A stretch of 37,733 nt of DNA from Burkholderiaceae bacterium (GCA_022843955.1 JALHMQ010000036.1:1-37733); one strand, 5' to 3'; counted from the stretch's first letter, positions 8,375 to 16,309 are shown. The notes: generated by a model from the sequence alone, not told the origin. A program made the numbers and translations.

Positions 8375-10264
8375 CTACGGCGTGTCGGTGAACGACTGCG
8401 TGCTGTACTCGCTTTGCGGCAAGCGTGTCAGCGTGCCGCGCGCCTGCGTGTAGCGCAGGAACGAATCGGCGTAGTCGAGGAACGTGTCCTCGCGCAAGCT
8501 GCCGGTGATTCCGCGCAGCGTGACCCAGCCGTCTTGCCCGGCGGCAAGGAAGTCATTGGTGATCACGCGGTAGGTGGCGGTTGGGCTGAGTGCCACCCAG
8601 GCGCCCGCGGCCGTCTTCACTTCGATGTTGCTGAAGCGGTTGTTCGCCGGCTGGTTCAGGTCCACCGACCAGCGGATGCTCGCGCCGTACGGATACGCGC
8701 CGCTGTTGCCGGCCGAGGTGAGGACGAACGTGATCGCATCTTCGAGCGTCTGCTTGACCTGCGCGCCGGTCAGCGTCAGTCGCACCAGCGTGTTGCGGAA
8801 CGGCAGCACGGTGTAGATGTTGCCGACCGTGACCGCGCCGGCGGTCAGGTCGGTGCGCACTCCACCAGCGTTCTGCAGGGCAATGTCGACGCCGCCGAAG
8901 GTGCGGCCTTGCTCGAGGAATGCCTGGGCGACGATCTGCTGCATGTCGCCGCCGTGGGCGTTGGTGAACGCGCCGGAGTTGCACTCGCCGAACACGGAGC
9001 GCGTGATGTCGCGCTTGCTGCCCGGCACGCGGCGCAGGCACAGATTGGTCGCCGCGCTGCCCACCACGTTCGCGCCGAACGCTGCCTTCTGCTGCGCAAA
9101 GCCGGTGAGAGCATTCACAGCGCGGGGTGCCTCGCCGGTGGTGCGCAGGCTGGGCTCGGCGGCCAGGTCGGCGGTGATCGCGGTGCGGTCGGCGTCGCTG
9201 AGCGCGGCGGTGCCCGCCGCGCTGCGCCGGGTCGGCGCGCCGAGCAGGATGTGCGGCCGACCTTCGCAGCTTTCGACCCGGCCGCGGCGATCGAACTTCA
9301 CCCGCAATTCGCCAACCGCCCAGCTGTATTGCCACGCCTGCACCACGCAGACCGGATCGCCGTCGGCGTTGGTGACGCGGGCCGGATAGACGTCCTGCGT
9401 GGTGACACCGAAGGTCGACAGCGATGCCGGCCCCAGCAGGGTGTGCGAGTCGCCGCCGACGATCACGTCCACCCCGCGCAGCGCCCGCGCCATCGCGAGG
9501 TCCGCGCTGTAGCCCTGGTGGGTGAGCAGCACGATCTTGTTGGCACCGCCGGCGAGCAGCCCGTCGATCTGCGCCTGCGCGGTCGCGGTCTCGGCGAGGA
9601 ACTCGGTGGTGACATCCGGCCGCGATGAATTGCGCGTCTTGCCCGATACGGTGAGGCCGATGATCGCCACGTTCTCGTTGCCGCGCTGGACCACCACGCT
9701 CGGCCGGATGTAGTCGGTGGCGGACGTGGGCGTCAGCGGCGAGGTGCCGACTCGCGGCCGCACGTTGGCCGATAGCACCGGCGTGCGGCAGCTGCCGGTG
9801 CGCAGGAAGTCGAGGAAGGTCTTGAGGCCGGCATCGCCGGAGTCGAACTCGTGGTTGCCCAGAGTGAAGGCGTCGAAGCACACGGTGTTCATCAAGTCCG
9901 CATCGGCGCGGCCGTTGGTGATCGTGTAGTACAGGTCGCCGGTGATGGCGTCGCCTGCATGCAGCTTGAGGACGTTGGCGCGGCCCGCCGACAGGTCGTC
10001 GATCGCCTGCGCCACCCGCGCAAAACCGCCGAGCGGGAAAGTCACGCTCTCGCGCGTGCCCGCAGCGGTCGTCACGCGCAGGTTGACCGACTCGGCGTCG
10101 AGCCGCGAATGATGGTCGTTCACATGCAGGATGGTGAGATCGAGCGGTTCGCCTTCGTCGTCTGAACCACCACAGGCGGCGACGCTGATCGCCGCCAGCG
10201 CCAGGAGGGGGACGAAAGCGGCGGCGCGCAAGGCGCGGCGCGCAGGCTGGGAAAGCATGGACAT
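8375..10264 (-). CDS. Bifunctional metallophosphatase/5'-nucleotidase (UshA-like lipoprotein)
   Basis: A 629-aa exported phosphoesterase that would release phosphate from nucleotides outside the cytoplasm. The N-terminus is a lipoprotein signal (hydrophobic core, then SVAAC with Cys31), predicting an outer-membrane-anchored enzyme. The metallophosphatase domain follows: LHVNDHHSR (residues about 46-54), HAGDAITGD (102-110), GNHEFD (136-141), LLTHQGYS and GGDSHT, which together supply the two-metal site. The 5_nucleotid_C domain covers the C-terminal half (NAGGVRTDL, then YPYGASIRW). The ATG at 10264 is used; a second at 10258 is possible. A three-repeat Pho-box-like element lies 49 bp upstream, so induction under phosphate starvation is likely. 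Confidence 0.9.
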   Translation of the reverse strand: MSMLSQPARRALRAAAFVPLLALAAISVAACGGSDDEGEPLDLTILHVNDHHSRLDAESVNLRVTTAAGTRESVTFPLGGFARVAQAIDDLSAGRANVLKLHAGDAITGDLYYTITNGRADADLMNTVCFDAFTLGNHEFDSGDAGLKTFLDFLRTGSCRTPVLSANVRPRVGTSPLTPTSATDYIRPSVVVQRGNENVAIIGLTVSGKTRNSSRPDVTTEFLAETATAQAQIDGLLAGGANKIVLLTHQGYSADLAMARALRGVDVIVGGDSHTLLGPASLSTFGVTTQDVYPARVTNADGDPVCVVQAWQYSWAVGELRVKFDRRGRVESCEGRPHILLGAPTRRSAAGTAALSDADRTAITADLAAEPSLRTTGEAPRAVNALTGFAQQKAAFGANVVGSAATNLCLRRVPGSKRDITRSVFGECNSGAFTNAHGGDMQQIVAQAFLEQGRTFGGVDIALQNAGGVRTDLTAGAVTVGNIYTVLPFRNTLVRLTLTGAQVKQTLEDAITFVLTSAGNSGAYPYGASIRWSVDLNQPANNRFSNIEVKTAAGAWVALSPTATYRVITNDFLAAGQDGWVTLRGITGSLREDTFLDYADSFLRYTQARGTLTRLPQSEYSTQSFTDTP

Positions 10265-10312
10265 GTCGGGGCTCGCTGCGTTGAAGACAGCGAACGACTA
10301 TGTGCAGTGCAG

Positions 10313-10341
10313 GTGACAAGTCCACGTCAGCCCCGTGACAG
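10313..10341 (-). promoter_or_regulatory. Candidate Pho box upstream of the 5'-nucleotidase
   Basis: On the minus strand three 7-mers follow at exact 11-bp steps: CTGTCAC (10335-10341), CTGACGT (10324-10330) and TTGTCAC (10313-10319). This is the PhoB tandem-repeat arrangement (CTGTCAT-N4-CTGTCAT). A CATAGT hexamer at 10298-10303 could be the -10, at the expected distance for a Pho promoter. The nucleotidase ATG is 49 bp downstream. Confidence 0.68.
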
Positions 10342-10522
10342 ATGTGTGATGGTTCGGGTCGGCGCGCGGCCCGTGCCTAGACGCAATAACGGGATGCGCG
10401 ATACCGGTCAGAGATCCACCCGGCAGCCACCCGATAGCAACCCGACACCCGCCGACACCCGGCCGATCCTTGATCCACCACAACCGCCGTCGCGCCGCGT
10501 GGCCGGCGGACAACGATTCGCG

Positions 10523-10540
10523 ATGTCACGCAGATGTCAT
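10523..10540 (+). promoter_or_regulatory. Candidate Pho box upstream of the 102-aa unknown gene
   Basis: ATGTCAC-GCAG-ATGTCAT reads on the plus strand, two near-consensus PhoB half-sites with the exact 4-bp spacer, 66 bp before the ATG at 10607. The rest of the 10342-10606 interval holds nothing else recognisable. Confidence 0.65.
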
Positions 10541-10606
10541 GCAGCGGCAAGCGTGGAGTGACACGATGGCGGCAATTCTGCAGAGACAAAGAGAGTGAGA
10601 AACGCC

Positions 10607-10915
10607 ATGAACGCGATCAGAAAAGTACAGCGCTACATCCGGTCCCACCCCGACAGCAACGCCTCGGCGCTCCTGGTTCAGCTGGCCGAGCACCTGGCCG
10701 AAGAACGGGCCTTCCCGGTGGCAAAGTTGTACGAGCTCGAGCTGGAGGCGTTCGAGCTGGCAGTGGAACTGCTGCGGGAGTGGCGACTGGATCGCTACTA
10801 CGCCACGCGCCTGCACTTGCTCGATGAGATTGTCCCGGCAGCGCCCCACGCCCATCCCCTGCGGCCTGCCCCGTTGGCTGCGCGCGCAGACGACGCTGCC
10901 CTCGAAGCGGCTTGA
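10607..10915 (+). CDS. Uncharacterised 102-aa protein with a candidate Pho box
   Basis: Not recognised. The protein is probably soluble and mostly helical: residues 1-75 are a run of amphipathic helices rich in Leu, Glu and Arg (QLAEHLAEERAFPVAKLYEL, ELEAFELAVELLREWRLDRY). The last 25 residues are Ala/Pro-rich and probably disordered. There is no signal peptide, membrane span or Cys/His cluster. Codon use is GC-ending like its neighbours, which supports real coding. The ATG at 10607 is preferred (GAGAGTGAG upstream); a GTG at 10595 would add four residues. It stands alone between the nucleotidase and the 44-aa membrane ORF, and its best functional clue is the Pho-box-like repeat 66 bp upstream. 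Confidence 0.65.
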   Translation: MNAIRKVQRYIRSHPDSNASALLVQLAEHLAEERAFPVAKLYELELEAFELAVELLREWRLDRYYATRLHLLDEIVPAAPHAHPLRPAPLAARADDAALEAA

Positions 10916-11017
10916 GCGGGCCGGCCGGGGGCGGTTCCCGGCGACTTCCGCAGCGCGTAGCTTTCGCAAACGACGCGATCCGCGGTGGATCAGAGAATCA
11001 GCGCGGATCAGCGCAAC

Positions 11018-11152
11018 TCAGTCGCGGCGACGAGCCGCGCGCTGCAGCGCCATGAACTCGACCAGGCCCCAGAGCATGGCTGCGACGAGGGCGAACAACC
11101 CGGCGGAGCGGCGGCGTGCGATCGGTAGCGGGCGGGAGCGATGGGTGCGCAT
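11018..11152 (-). CDS. Small 44-aa single-span membrane protein (candidate)
   Basis: A short frame from ATG at 11152 to TGA at 11018. The N-terminus is strongly basic (MRTHRSRPLPIARRR), followed by one hydrophobic span (SAGLFALVAAMLWGLVEFMA, residues 16-35) and a basic tail (LQRAARRRD). This is the profile of a small inner-membrane protein. GAGG lies about six bases before the start (CGAGGATGCC-ATG). A Pho-box-like triple repeat in the right orientation sits about 140 bp upstream, with two perfect 8-bp inverted repeats in the intervening leader. No homologue is recalled and a chance frame cannot be excluded. If real, it may modulate a membrane complex under phosphate limitation; that is inference. 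Confidence 0.5.
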   Translation of the reverse strand: MRTHRSRPLPIARRRSAGLFALVAAMLWGLVEFMALQRAARRRD

Positions 11153-11171
11153 GGCATCCTCGGTGGCAGGG

Positions 11172-11255
11172 CTTGATCGACGTGCGGCGGCCGATCAAGA
11201 CCGTTGGCAGACGAATCAATCTGACTGGCGCGAATCAGCGGAGTCGATCAGATTG
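11172..11255 (-). other. Two perfect inverted repeats in the leader of the small membrane ORF
   Basis: CTTGATCG (11172-11179) pairs with CGATCAAG (11192-11199) over a 12-nt loop. CAATCTGA (11217-11224) pairs with TCAGATTG (11248-11255) over a 23-nt loop. Both lie between the candidate Pho box and the ATG at 11152, so they would fold in the 5' untranslated RNA. Neither is followed by a T run, so they are not obvious terminators. Confidence 0.4.
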
Positions 11256-11288
11256 CAGACCGCGAGCGGCCGAGGTTAGGAACGCCAG

Positions 11289-11317
11289 TTGACCGCGTCA
11301 TGGCACCCTGATGACAG
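11289..11317 (-). promoter_or_regulatory. Candidate Pho box upstream of the 44-aa membrane ORF
   Basis: Minus-strand repeats at 11-bp steps: CTGTCAT (11311-11317, perfect consensus), GTGCCAT (11300-11306) and CGGTCAA (11289-11295). The orientation points to the small membrane ORF. It is only 24 bp from the divergent GTG start at 11342, too close for an ordinary promoter of that gene. Confidence 0.6.
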
Positions 11318-11341
11318 ACCGCCGCCCGGCAGCGGCGCGAC

Positions 11342-12364
11342 GTGAGCACGCCGACCCGATTACCGGAGCTCGATGAGATCGAGCGGCTGCTGGCGGCGGG
11401 CGCACCGCACCTGAGCGGCCACATCGAAGCAGAAATCGATGTCGGCCCGATGAGGCTGCCTCTGCACGTACTGACCTTGGGATCGGACCGGGCAGACGCG
11501 CCGACGATCGGCGTCTTCGGCGGCGTCCATGGGCTGGAGCGGATCGGCGCCGAAGTCGTGATCGCGTTCGTGGCCAGCCTCGTGGCGCGGCTGCGCTGGG
11601 ACGAGTCGCTGCATCACCAGTTGCAGTCGCTGCGCATGGTGTTCATGCCGCTCGTCAACCCGGGCGGCCTGGCCTGCGGCACGCGCGCCAACCCGGCCGG
11701 CATCGACCTCATGCGCAACGCACCGATCGAGGCGCGCGAGCCTGTGCCCTACCTGATCGGTGGGCAGCGCCTGAGCGCCCGGCTGCCGTGGTACCAGGGC
11801 GCCCAAGGTGCGCCGATGCAGCCGGAAGCCCAGGCGCTGTGCGACGTTGTAGAACGCGAGCTGACGTCGCGCCCTTTCTCGCTGGCGATCGACTGTCACT
11901 CGGGCTTCGGCCTGCACGACCGCCTGTGGTTTCCGTTCGCGCATACGCGAACGCCGATAGCACGGCTGCCTGAGATCCACGCCCTGAAGGCGCTGTTCGA
12001 TGATGCCCACCCGCAGCACCGCTACGTGTTCGAACCGCAGAGCGCGCAGTACCTCGCGCATGGTGACCTCTGGGATCACCTGGTCCTGCGCACGCATGCA
12101 TCCACTCACTTCCTGCCGTTGACGCTCGAGATGGGCTCGTGGACCTGGGTGCGCAAGAACCCGCGCCAGCTGTTCTCGCGGCAGGGCATCTTCAACCCGC
12201 TGATCGCCCATCGGCGCAGCCGCGTGCTGCGTCGCCATCTTGTCTGGCTCGATTTTGCCGCCCGCGCGACCCACAGCTGGCAGCGCTGGCTGCCGCAGGG
12301 GCTGGCGCGCGAGCAGCACCAGCGTTCTGCACGATCGCTCTGGTACGGCGAGGCCGTGCCATGA
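11342..12364 (+). CDS. M14-family zinc carboxypeptidase-like protein
   Basis: A 340-aa protein of the M14 metallopeptidase fold (carboxypeptidase and AstE/aspartoacylase relatives). The zinc site is visible: GGVHGLE gives the H63-x-x-E66 pair and IDCHSGFG gives His186. The substrate-carboxylate pair Arg125-Asn126 lies in IDLMRNAP, and Glu263 in LTLEMGSW is placed as the catalytic base. No signal peptide is seen, so a cytosolic peptide or amide hydrolase is likely. Translation starts at GTG with a weak ribosome site. The stop overlaps the next gene's ATG (ATGA), so the two are coupled. Its place among phosphate-starvation genes is unexplained; no plus-oriented Pho box precedes it. Confidence 0.8.
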   Translation: MSTPTRLPELDEIERLLAAGAPHLSGHIEAEIDVGPMRLPLHVLTLGSDRADAPTIGVFGGVHGLERIGAEVVIAFVASLVARLRWDESLHHQLQSLRMVFMPLVNPGGLACGTRANPAGIDLMRNAPIEAREPVPYLIGGQRLSARLPWYQGAQGAPMQPEAQALCDVVERELTSRPFSLAIDCHSGFGLHDRLWFPFAHTRTPIARLPEIHALKALFDDAHPQHRYVFEPQSAQYLAHGDLWDHLVLRTHASTHFLPLTLEMGSWTWVRKNPRQLFSRQGIFNPLIAHRRSRVLRRHLVWLDFAARATHSWQRWLPQGLAREQHQRSARSLWYGEAVP

Positions 12365-13167
12365 CACCGTGGCTGCTGCTGCGCGGCCTGGCACGCGAGA
12401 GCGGTCACTGGGGCGACTTTCCCGCGCAGCTGTCGGTTGCACTCGGTGCCCCGGTGCTGACGCTCGACCAGCCCGGCAACGGCAGCCGTTTCAACGAGCG
12501 CAGTCCTACCCGGATCGACGACATGGCAGACGACTGCCGCATGCAGCTCGCTTACCGCGGCATCGCTGAGCCCGTGAACATCGTGGCTCTATCGCTGGGG
12601 GCGATGGTCGCAGCGCAGCTCGCGCACAGCACGCCGCAGCAAGTGGCGCGTCTGGTCTTGATCAGCACCAGCATGCGTCCACTCGCGCCGATGCACTGGC
12701 GTTTGCGGCCAGCGGCCGCCGTGCCGTTGCTGCTGCGCCTGCTCGCCGCCGACGCTGCGCAGCTGGAGGCCGCCGTCCTCGCCGCCACCTGTGCGCGTGC
12801 CGATGCCGATGTGGTGTCGCGCTGGCTCGCGCTGCGTGCAGCCCACCCGGTATCGCGCTACAACGTGCTGCGGCAACTGCTGGCGGCGGCGCGTTTTCGC
12901 GCACCGCCACCTCCACCGATGCCGACGCTGTTGCTGGCCGGCCGTGGCGACCGCCTGGTCGACTCTCGCTGCAGCGAGCGCATCGCGGCGGCCTGGCATT
13001 GCCCGCTGGCGCTGCACCCGTGGGCCGGGCACGACCTGCCGCTGGACGATGCCGCGTGGGTGATCGAGCAGTTACAGCGCTTCGCGGCCACGCACCCGCT
13101 GCCGGTCGCAGCGGATGAGCACGGGGGCAGCGTCATTTCCCAGCCGCTCCCCCCAACGCGCCCCTAG
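12361..13167 (+). CDS. Alpha/beta-fold hydrolase
   Basis: A 268-aa alpha/beta hydrolase. The nucleophile elbow is NIVALSLGAM with Ser78, in an A-x-S-x-G variant of the usual G-x-S-x-G. The acid is probably Asp197 (AGRGDRLVD) and the base His224 (WAGHDLPLDD). An early TLDQPGNGSRF resembles the oxyanion-side loop of the family. The ATG at 12361 overlaps the stop of the M14 gene; a longer frame from 12139 lies inside that gene and is rejected. The gene converges on phoD, with the two stop codons overlapping at 13164-13167. The substrate is unknown, but coupling to the M14 protein suggests both act on the same ester or amide. Confidence 0.82.
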   Translation: MTPWLLLRGLARESGHWGDFPAQLSVALGAPVLTLDQPGNGSRFNERSPTRIDDMADDCRMQLAYRGIAEPVNIVALSLGAMVAAQLAHSTPQQVARLVLISTSMRPLAPMHWRLRPAAAVPLLLRLLAADAAQLEAAVLAATCARADADVVSRWLALRAAHPVSRYNVLRQLLAAARFRAPPPPPMPTLLLAGRGDRLVDSRCSERIAAAWHCPLALHPWAGHDLPLDDAAWVIEQLQRFAATHPLPVAADEHGGSVISQPLPPTRP

Positions 13168-14936
13168 ACCGCCACGACGCGACGCTCGCCGGGCAATGTG
13201 CGCAGGCTCTTGCCGATCGTGCTGGTGTAGCTGCGATTGAGCACCGTGCTGACGTAATGCCAGTCGGCACGGCACGCTTGCGGCGTGGCAGTGATCAGCA
13301 GGAAGCCGCGCCGGCTGGTGTCGGCATACTGCAGCGGCCCGATCAGCGCTTCGAGCCCGCGCGCAAACGCGGTCGGCTCCTCGGTCGGGAAGATCGCCTC
13401 GAAGCCCGGCGACGACACCGACGAGGTGGCGAACTCCACCCCCACCGCCGCACCCTGCAGATCGGCCAGGTTGTTGGCCCACGCGTTGTGCGTGTCACCG
13501 GAGAGCACCACGAGGTTCTTGTTCAGCTGCCGCGCGGTGGCGAGCACGGTCTCGCGTTGCACCGCGTAGCCATCCCAAGCGTCGAGGTTGTACGGCACCG
13601 ACGGCGCCTGCAGGATCGCCAGTTCGGTCGCGGTGAGCGTCGCCGGCGCGGTCTGTGCCTGCTGCACCAGCGCGGCGTAACCACTCACGCCGATCTGCTG
13701 GAACAGGATCGGCGCGGGGACGTTCATTCGACCCATCAGCACCTGCTGGCCGAGCACCTGCCAGGTGGCACTGGAGCGCGCCATCTGGTTCTGCAGCCAG
13801 GCGGTCTGCTCGCCACCGAGCAGTTGCCGGCTCGGGTTGGCCAGGGCCGACGCGAAGGCGGCGCCGTCGAAGCCCGCGGCCCCGGTGAACGACTCGAACG
13901 ACATCTGCTGATCGCGGCCGATCAGGCGCGTGTCGAGCATGTGCAGCGACAGCAGCGTGCCGAAGTCAAAGCTGCGAAAGATGCGCTCGGGCCGGCCCGG
14001 CTGCACCTCGCGGATCGGCATCCACTCGTAGTACGCGCGGATCGCCGCGGCACGGCGCGCCTGCCACACGCCTTCCGTGGCGGGCTGATGGTTCTCGGCT
14101 CCGTCGCGCCAGGCGTCGTTGGCGCTCTCGTGGTCGTCCCACACGGCGATCAGCGGCACCTTGGCGCACAGCGCCTGCAGGTCGGCGTCCGAGCGGTACT
14201 GCGCATGCCGACGGCGATACTGATCGAGCGTGACGATCTCCGTCTCTGGCTCCGACAGTCTGCCCAGCTCTGCGGCCCGCTCGGAGGCGTAGCCGGTGCG
14301 GCTGTACTCGTAGATGAAGTCGCCGAGGTGAACGGCAGCATCGAGATCGTCGATCTTCGCGGCTTCGCCATAGACGTTGAAGTAGCCGGCGGGGTAGTTC
14401 GAGCAGGAGAACACCGCCAGCTTGACGGCAGGCGCCGCACCGGCCAGCAGCGGTGCGAGCGTGCGCGTGCGACCGGTAGGCGACACCATGTCGCGACCGA
14501 GGAAGCGGTAGTAGTAGGTAGTGCCGGGCCGCAGGCCGTCGACATCGACTTTCACCGTGTAGTCGCGCTCAGGCGAGGCGGTGGTCACACCCATGCGCAC
14601 CTTGCGCCGGAAATGCTCGTCAAGTGCGACCTCCCAACGCAACACGACGTTCTTGAGCGCCTGCACGTGCGCGGCCAGCGCGGGGTTGCGGCTCACCTTC
14701 GCATCAGCAGCCGCCAGGTTGGCGAGCGCTTCGGGCGAGAGCGTCACGCGCGTCCACAGGATGACGCGGTCCGCGAGCGGGTCGCCGCTGGCGACACCAT
14801 GCTGGAACTCGGACTCGCCGAAGAAGCACCCGCCGAGCGCGAAACTGCCCAGCGTGGCCGCGCCGCCGGTGGCGACGAGGCGGATGAAGTTGCGACGCGA
14901 ATCGTTGCTGCTGGTTGATTCCTGCGGTGTGCTCAT
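13164..14936 (-). CDS. phoD: PhoD-family alkaline phosphatase/phosphodiesterase
   Basis: A 590-aa exported phosphatase of the PhoD family, which removes phosphate from mono- and diesters outside the cytoplasm and uses a Ca/Fe centre. The N-terminus is a twin-arginine signal (SRRNFIRLVATGGAATLGSF) that runs into GGC, so a lipoprotein is also possible. The PhoD N-terminal beta domain (residues about 40-150, FQHGVASGDPLADRVILWTR) precedes the catalytic domain with HLGDFIYEY, WDDHES and LSGDTHNAW. Length is slightly above typical. The start has GAGGAGCGACC just upstream. A PhoB-like half-site TTGTCAT (14998-15004) lies about 60 bp upstream, weaker than the boxes before neighbouring genes. Confidence 0.92.
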   Translation of the reverse strand: MSTPQESTSSNDSRRNFIRLVATGGAATLGSFALGGCFFGESEFQHGVASGDPLADRVILWTRVTLSPEALANLAAADAKVSRNPALAAHVQALKNVVLRWEVALDEHFRRKVRMGVTTASPERDYTVKVDVDGLRPGTTYYYRFLGRDMVSPTGRTRTLAPLLAGAAPAVKLAVFSCSNYPAGYFNVYGEAAKIDDLDAAVHLGDFIYEYSRTGYASERAAELGRLSEPETEIVTLDQYRRRHAQYRSDADLQALCAKVPLIAVWDDHESANDAWRDGAENHQPATEGVWQARRAAAIRAYYEWMPIREVQPGRPERIFRSFDFGTLLSLHMLDTRLIGRDQQMSFESFTGAAGFDGAAFASALANPSRQLLGGEQTAWLQNQMARSSATWQVLGQQVLMGRMNVPAPILFQQIGVSGYAALVQQAQTAPATLTATELAILQAPSVPYNLDAWDGYAVQRETVLATARQLNKNLVVLSGDTHNAWANNLADLQGAAVGVEFATSSVSSPGFEAIFPTEEPTAFARGLEALIGPLQYADTSRRGFLLITATPQACRADWHYVSTVLNRSYTSTIGKSLRTLPGERRVVAV

Positions 14937-14979
14937 GGTCGCTCCTCGGCGTCTGACTCAGGGAGCGCGCAGCGTGCGG

Positions 14980-15004
14980 GTGTCATGCGTCGCGGCGATG
15001 ACAA
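14980..15004 (-). promoter_or_regulatory. Weak Pho-like element upstream of phoD
   Basis: TGTCAT on the plus strand (14981-14986) and TTGTCAT on the minus strand (14998-15004) form an inverted pair. PhoB normally binds direct repeats, and the second minus-strand half-site (GCGACGC) is poor. Position about 60 bp before phoD is suitable, so a degenerate site is possible. Confidence 0.3.
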
Positions 15005-15051
15005 GCTAGTGGCGGGCGGATCAGGCTGCCGCGCGCGGGCGGCGCGCGCGC

Positions 15052-16248
15052 TCAGGCCGCGCTCGGCGCTGCCTCGCAGGTCGCCGCGCTTGTGATCGAA
15101 ATCGGCAACGCGTCTGCCGCCGCGGGAGCTTTGGCACGGCCGTAAATGGCAGCGAGGATCTCCGGGACCTCGAACACGGCCCGGTTGTCGACGCGCATGA
15201 CGTTGGCCTTGAACGCCGGCAGCTCATCGAGCAGCGCCAGCACCGTGGGGCGAATTCGTCGCAGCGAAGGCACCACCATGCCGAGCCGCTGCTCCTTCAC
15301 CCAGTCCGTGTTGTATCGCTCCTGCGGCATGGTCCAGGCATTGCGCACCGTGATCACCGGCAGGCCGAGGTGCACCGCCTCGCTGAGGCTGCCGGGTCCT
15401 GGCTTGCCGATGAAGAAGTCGCCCAGCTGCATGTACCGGCGCACCTGCGGCGTGAACTCCACCACCGCGTGCGCCGCGGCAGGAACGAGTGCGCGCAGTT
15501 TCTGCGCCAGCACGGCGTTGTGGCCGCACAGCAGGATCAGCTGCACGTCGCGCAGCTGCTGCGCGATGTCGAGCATCGCCATCGAGCCATGACCACCAAA
15601 CAGCACGATGCCGGTCGCGCGCGCCGGATCCAGACCAAGCCGCGCACGTTCTTCATTGCGGTCGAGATCGACCGCCTCATAGAAGTCGGGCCGCAGGATC
15701 ATGCCGCTGGTGCGATGGATCTGCCGCGCGTCGATACCGGCGGCGCGTGCCTGCGCCACGGCGCGGTCGCATCCGCAGACGACATGCTGCGCGGTGCCCG
15801 GCTCCATCCAGAAGTTGGGCGGATGGTCCGCCAGATCGGTCAGCACCGTCACGAAGGCCACGCCGGGAAGCGAGATGGCGAGGCTGTCATGCAAGGCGCG
15901 GTTGAAGTTGGGGATCAGCGACACCACGAGGTCGGGCTCGGTCGCCAGCCAATGAGCAGACAACCGCTGTACCAGCGTCGTGTGGCCGAAACGGATCATG
16001 GCCTGCAAGAGCTTCAGTTCCTGCGCCAGCCCGGCGGTCCAGCCCTTGGCGAGCCGCGTGTTGTAGATCGCCTCCGGTGCCATCCCGGTCACGCGCTGGA
16101 ACTGCCCGCGCGGATCGAGGATGTCGAACAGGTTGATGCAGCGAACCTTCCAGCGCGGGTGGCGCTGCCCGATGCTGGCCTCGAGCGCCGCACTCGCGGC
16201 CCGATGGCCACCACCCGCGTTGAAGTAGATCAGGTCGACCGTGGTCAT
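15052..16248 (-). CDS. MGDG-synthase-like glycosyltransferase (GT28 type), probable phosphate-stress glycolipid synthase
   Basis: A 398-aa GT-B glycosyltransferase. The N-terminal lipid-acceptor half opens with VDLIYFNAGGGHRAAS, the glycine-rich loop typical of MGDG synthases and MurG relatives. The C-terminal half carries the donor-sugar motif FIGKPGPGSLSEAVHLGLPV. No transmembrane span is seen, so it is probably a peripheral inner-membrane protein. Relatives in other proteobacteria add sugars or uronic acid to diacylglycerol when phosphate is scarce, replacing phospholipids. A Pho-box-like repeat 44 bp upstream supports that reading here. The donor sugar cannot be told. A PlcP-type phospholipase, which usually supplies the diacylglycerol, is not in this window. 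Confidence 0.8.
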   Translation of the reverse strand: MTTVDLIYFNAGGGHRAASAALEASIGQRHPRWKVRCINLFDILDPRGQFQRVTGMAPEAIYNTRLAKGWTAGLAQELKLLQAMIRFGHTTLVQRLSAHWLATEPDLVVSLIPNFNRALHDSLAISLPGVAFVTVLTDLADHPPNFWMEPGTAQHVVCGCDRAVAQARAAGIDARQIHRTSGMILRPDFYEAVDLDRNEERARLGLDPARATGIVLFGGHGSMAMLDIAQQLRDVQLILLCGHNAVLAQKLRALVPAAAHAVVEFTPQVRRYMQLGDFFIGKPGPGSLSEAVHLGLPVITVRNAWTMPQERYNTDWVKEQRLGMVVPSLRRIRPTVLALLDELPAFKANVMRVDNRAVFEVPEILAAIYGRAKAPAAADALPISITSAATCEAAPSAA

Positions 16249-16291
16249 GCGTCGCGCGACGGAAGAAGACGAAGCATCGTCCCTGCGTCAG

Positions 16292-16309
16292 GTGACTGAG
16301 GCGTGACCG
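16292..16309 (-). promoter_or_regulatory. Candidate Pho box upstream of the glycosyltransferase
   Basis: CGGTCAC-GCCT-CAGTCAC on the minus strand (16303-16309 and 16292-16298) keeps the exact 11-bp step, with two to three changes from CTGTCAT-N4-CTGTCAC. It ends 44 bp before the ATG, the same distance seen at phoX and the nucleotidase. Confidence 0.58.

Noticed and set aside
10400-10470. Short CCGACACCC-like repeats
   Set aside because: Irregular, few copies and low complexity; no array structure or CRISPR-like spacing.
11289-11317. Pho box as promoter of the M14 carboxypeptidase gene
   Set aside because: Its half-sites point the other way, and it ends only 24 bp from that gene's start codon.
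13257-14918. 553-codon open frame on the plus strand
   Set aside because: It is antisense to phoD, which has complete motifs and a Tat signal. Its Arg/His/Gly-rich composition is typical of GC-rich shadow frames.
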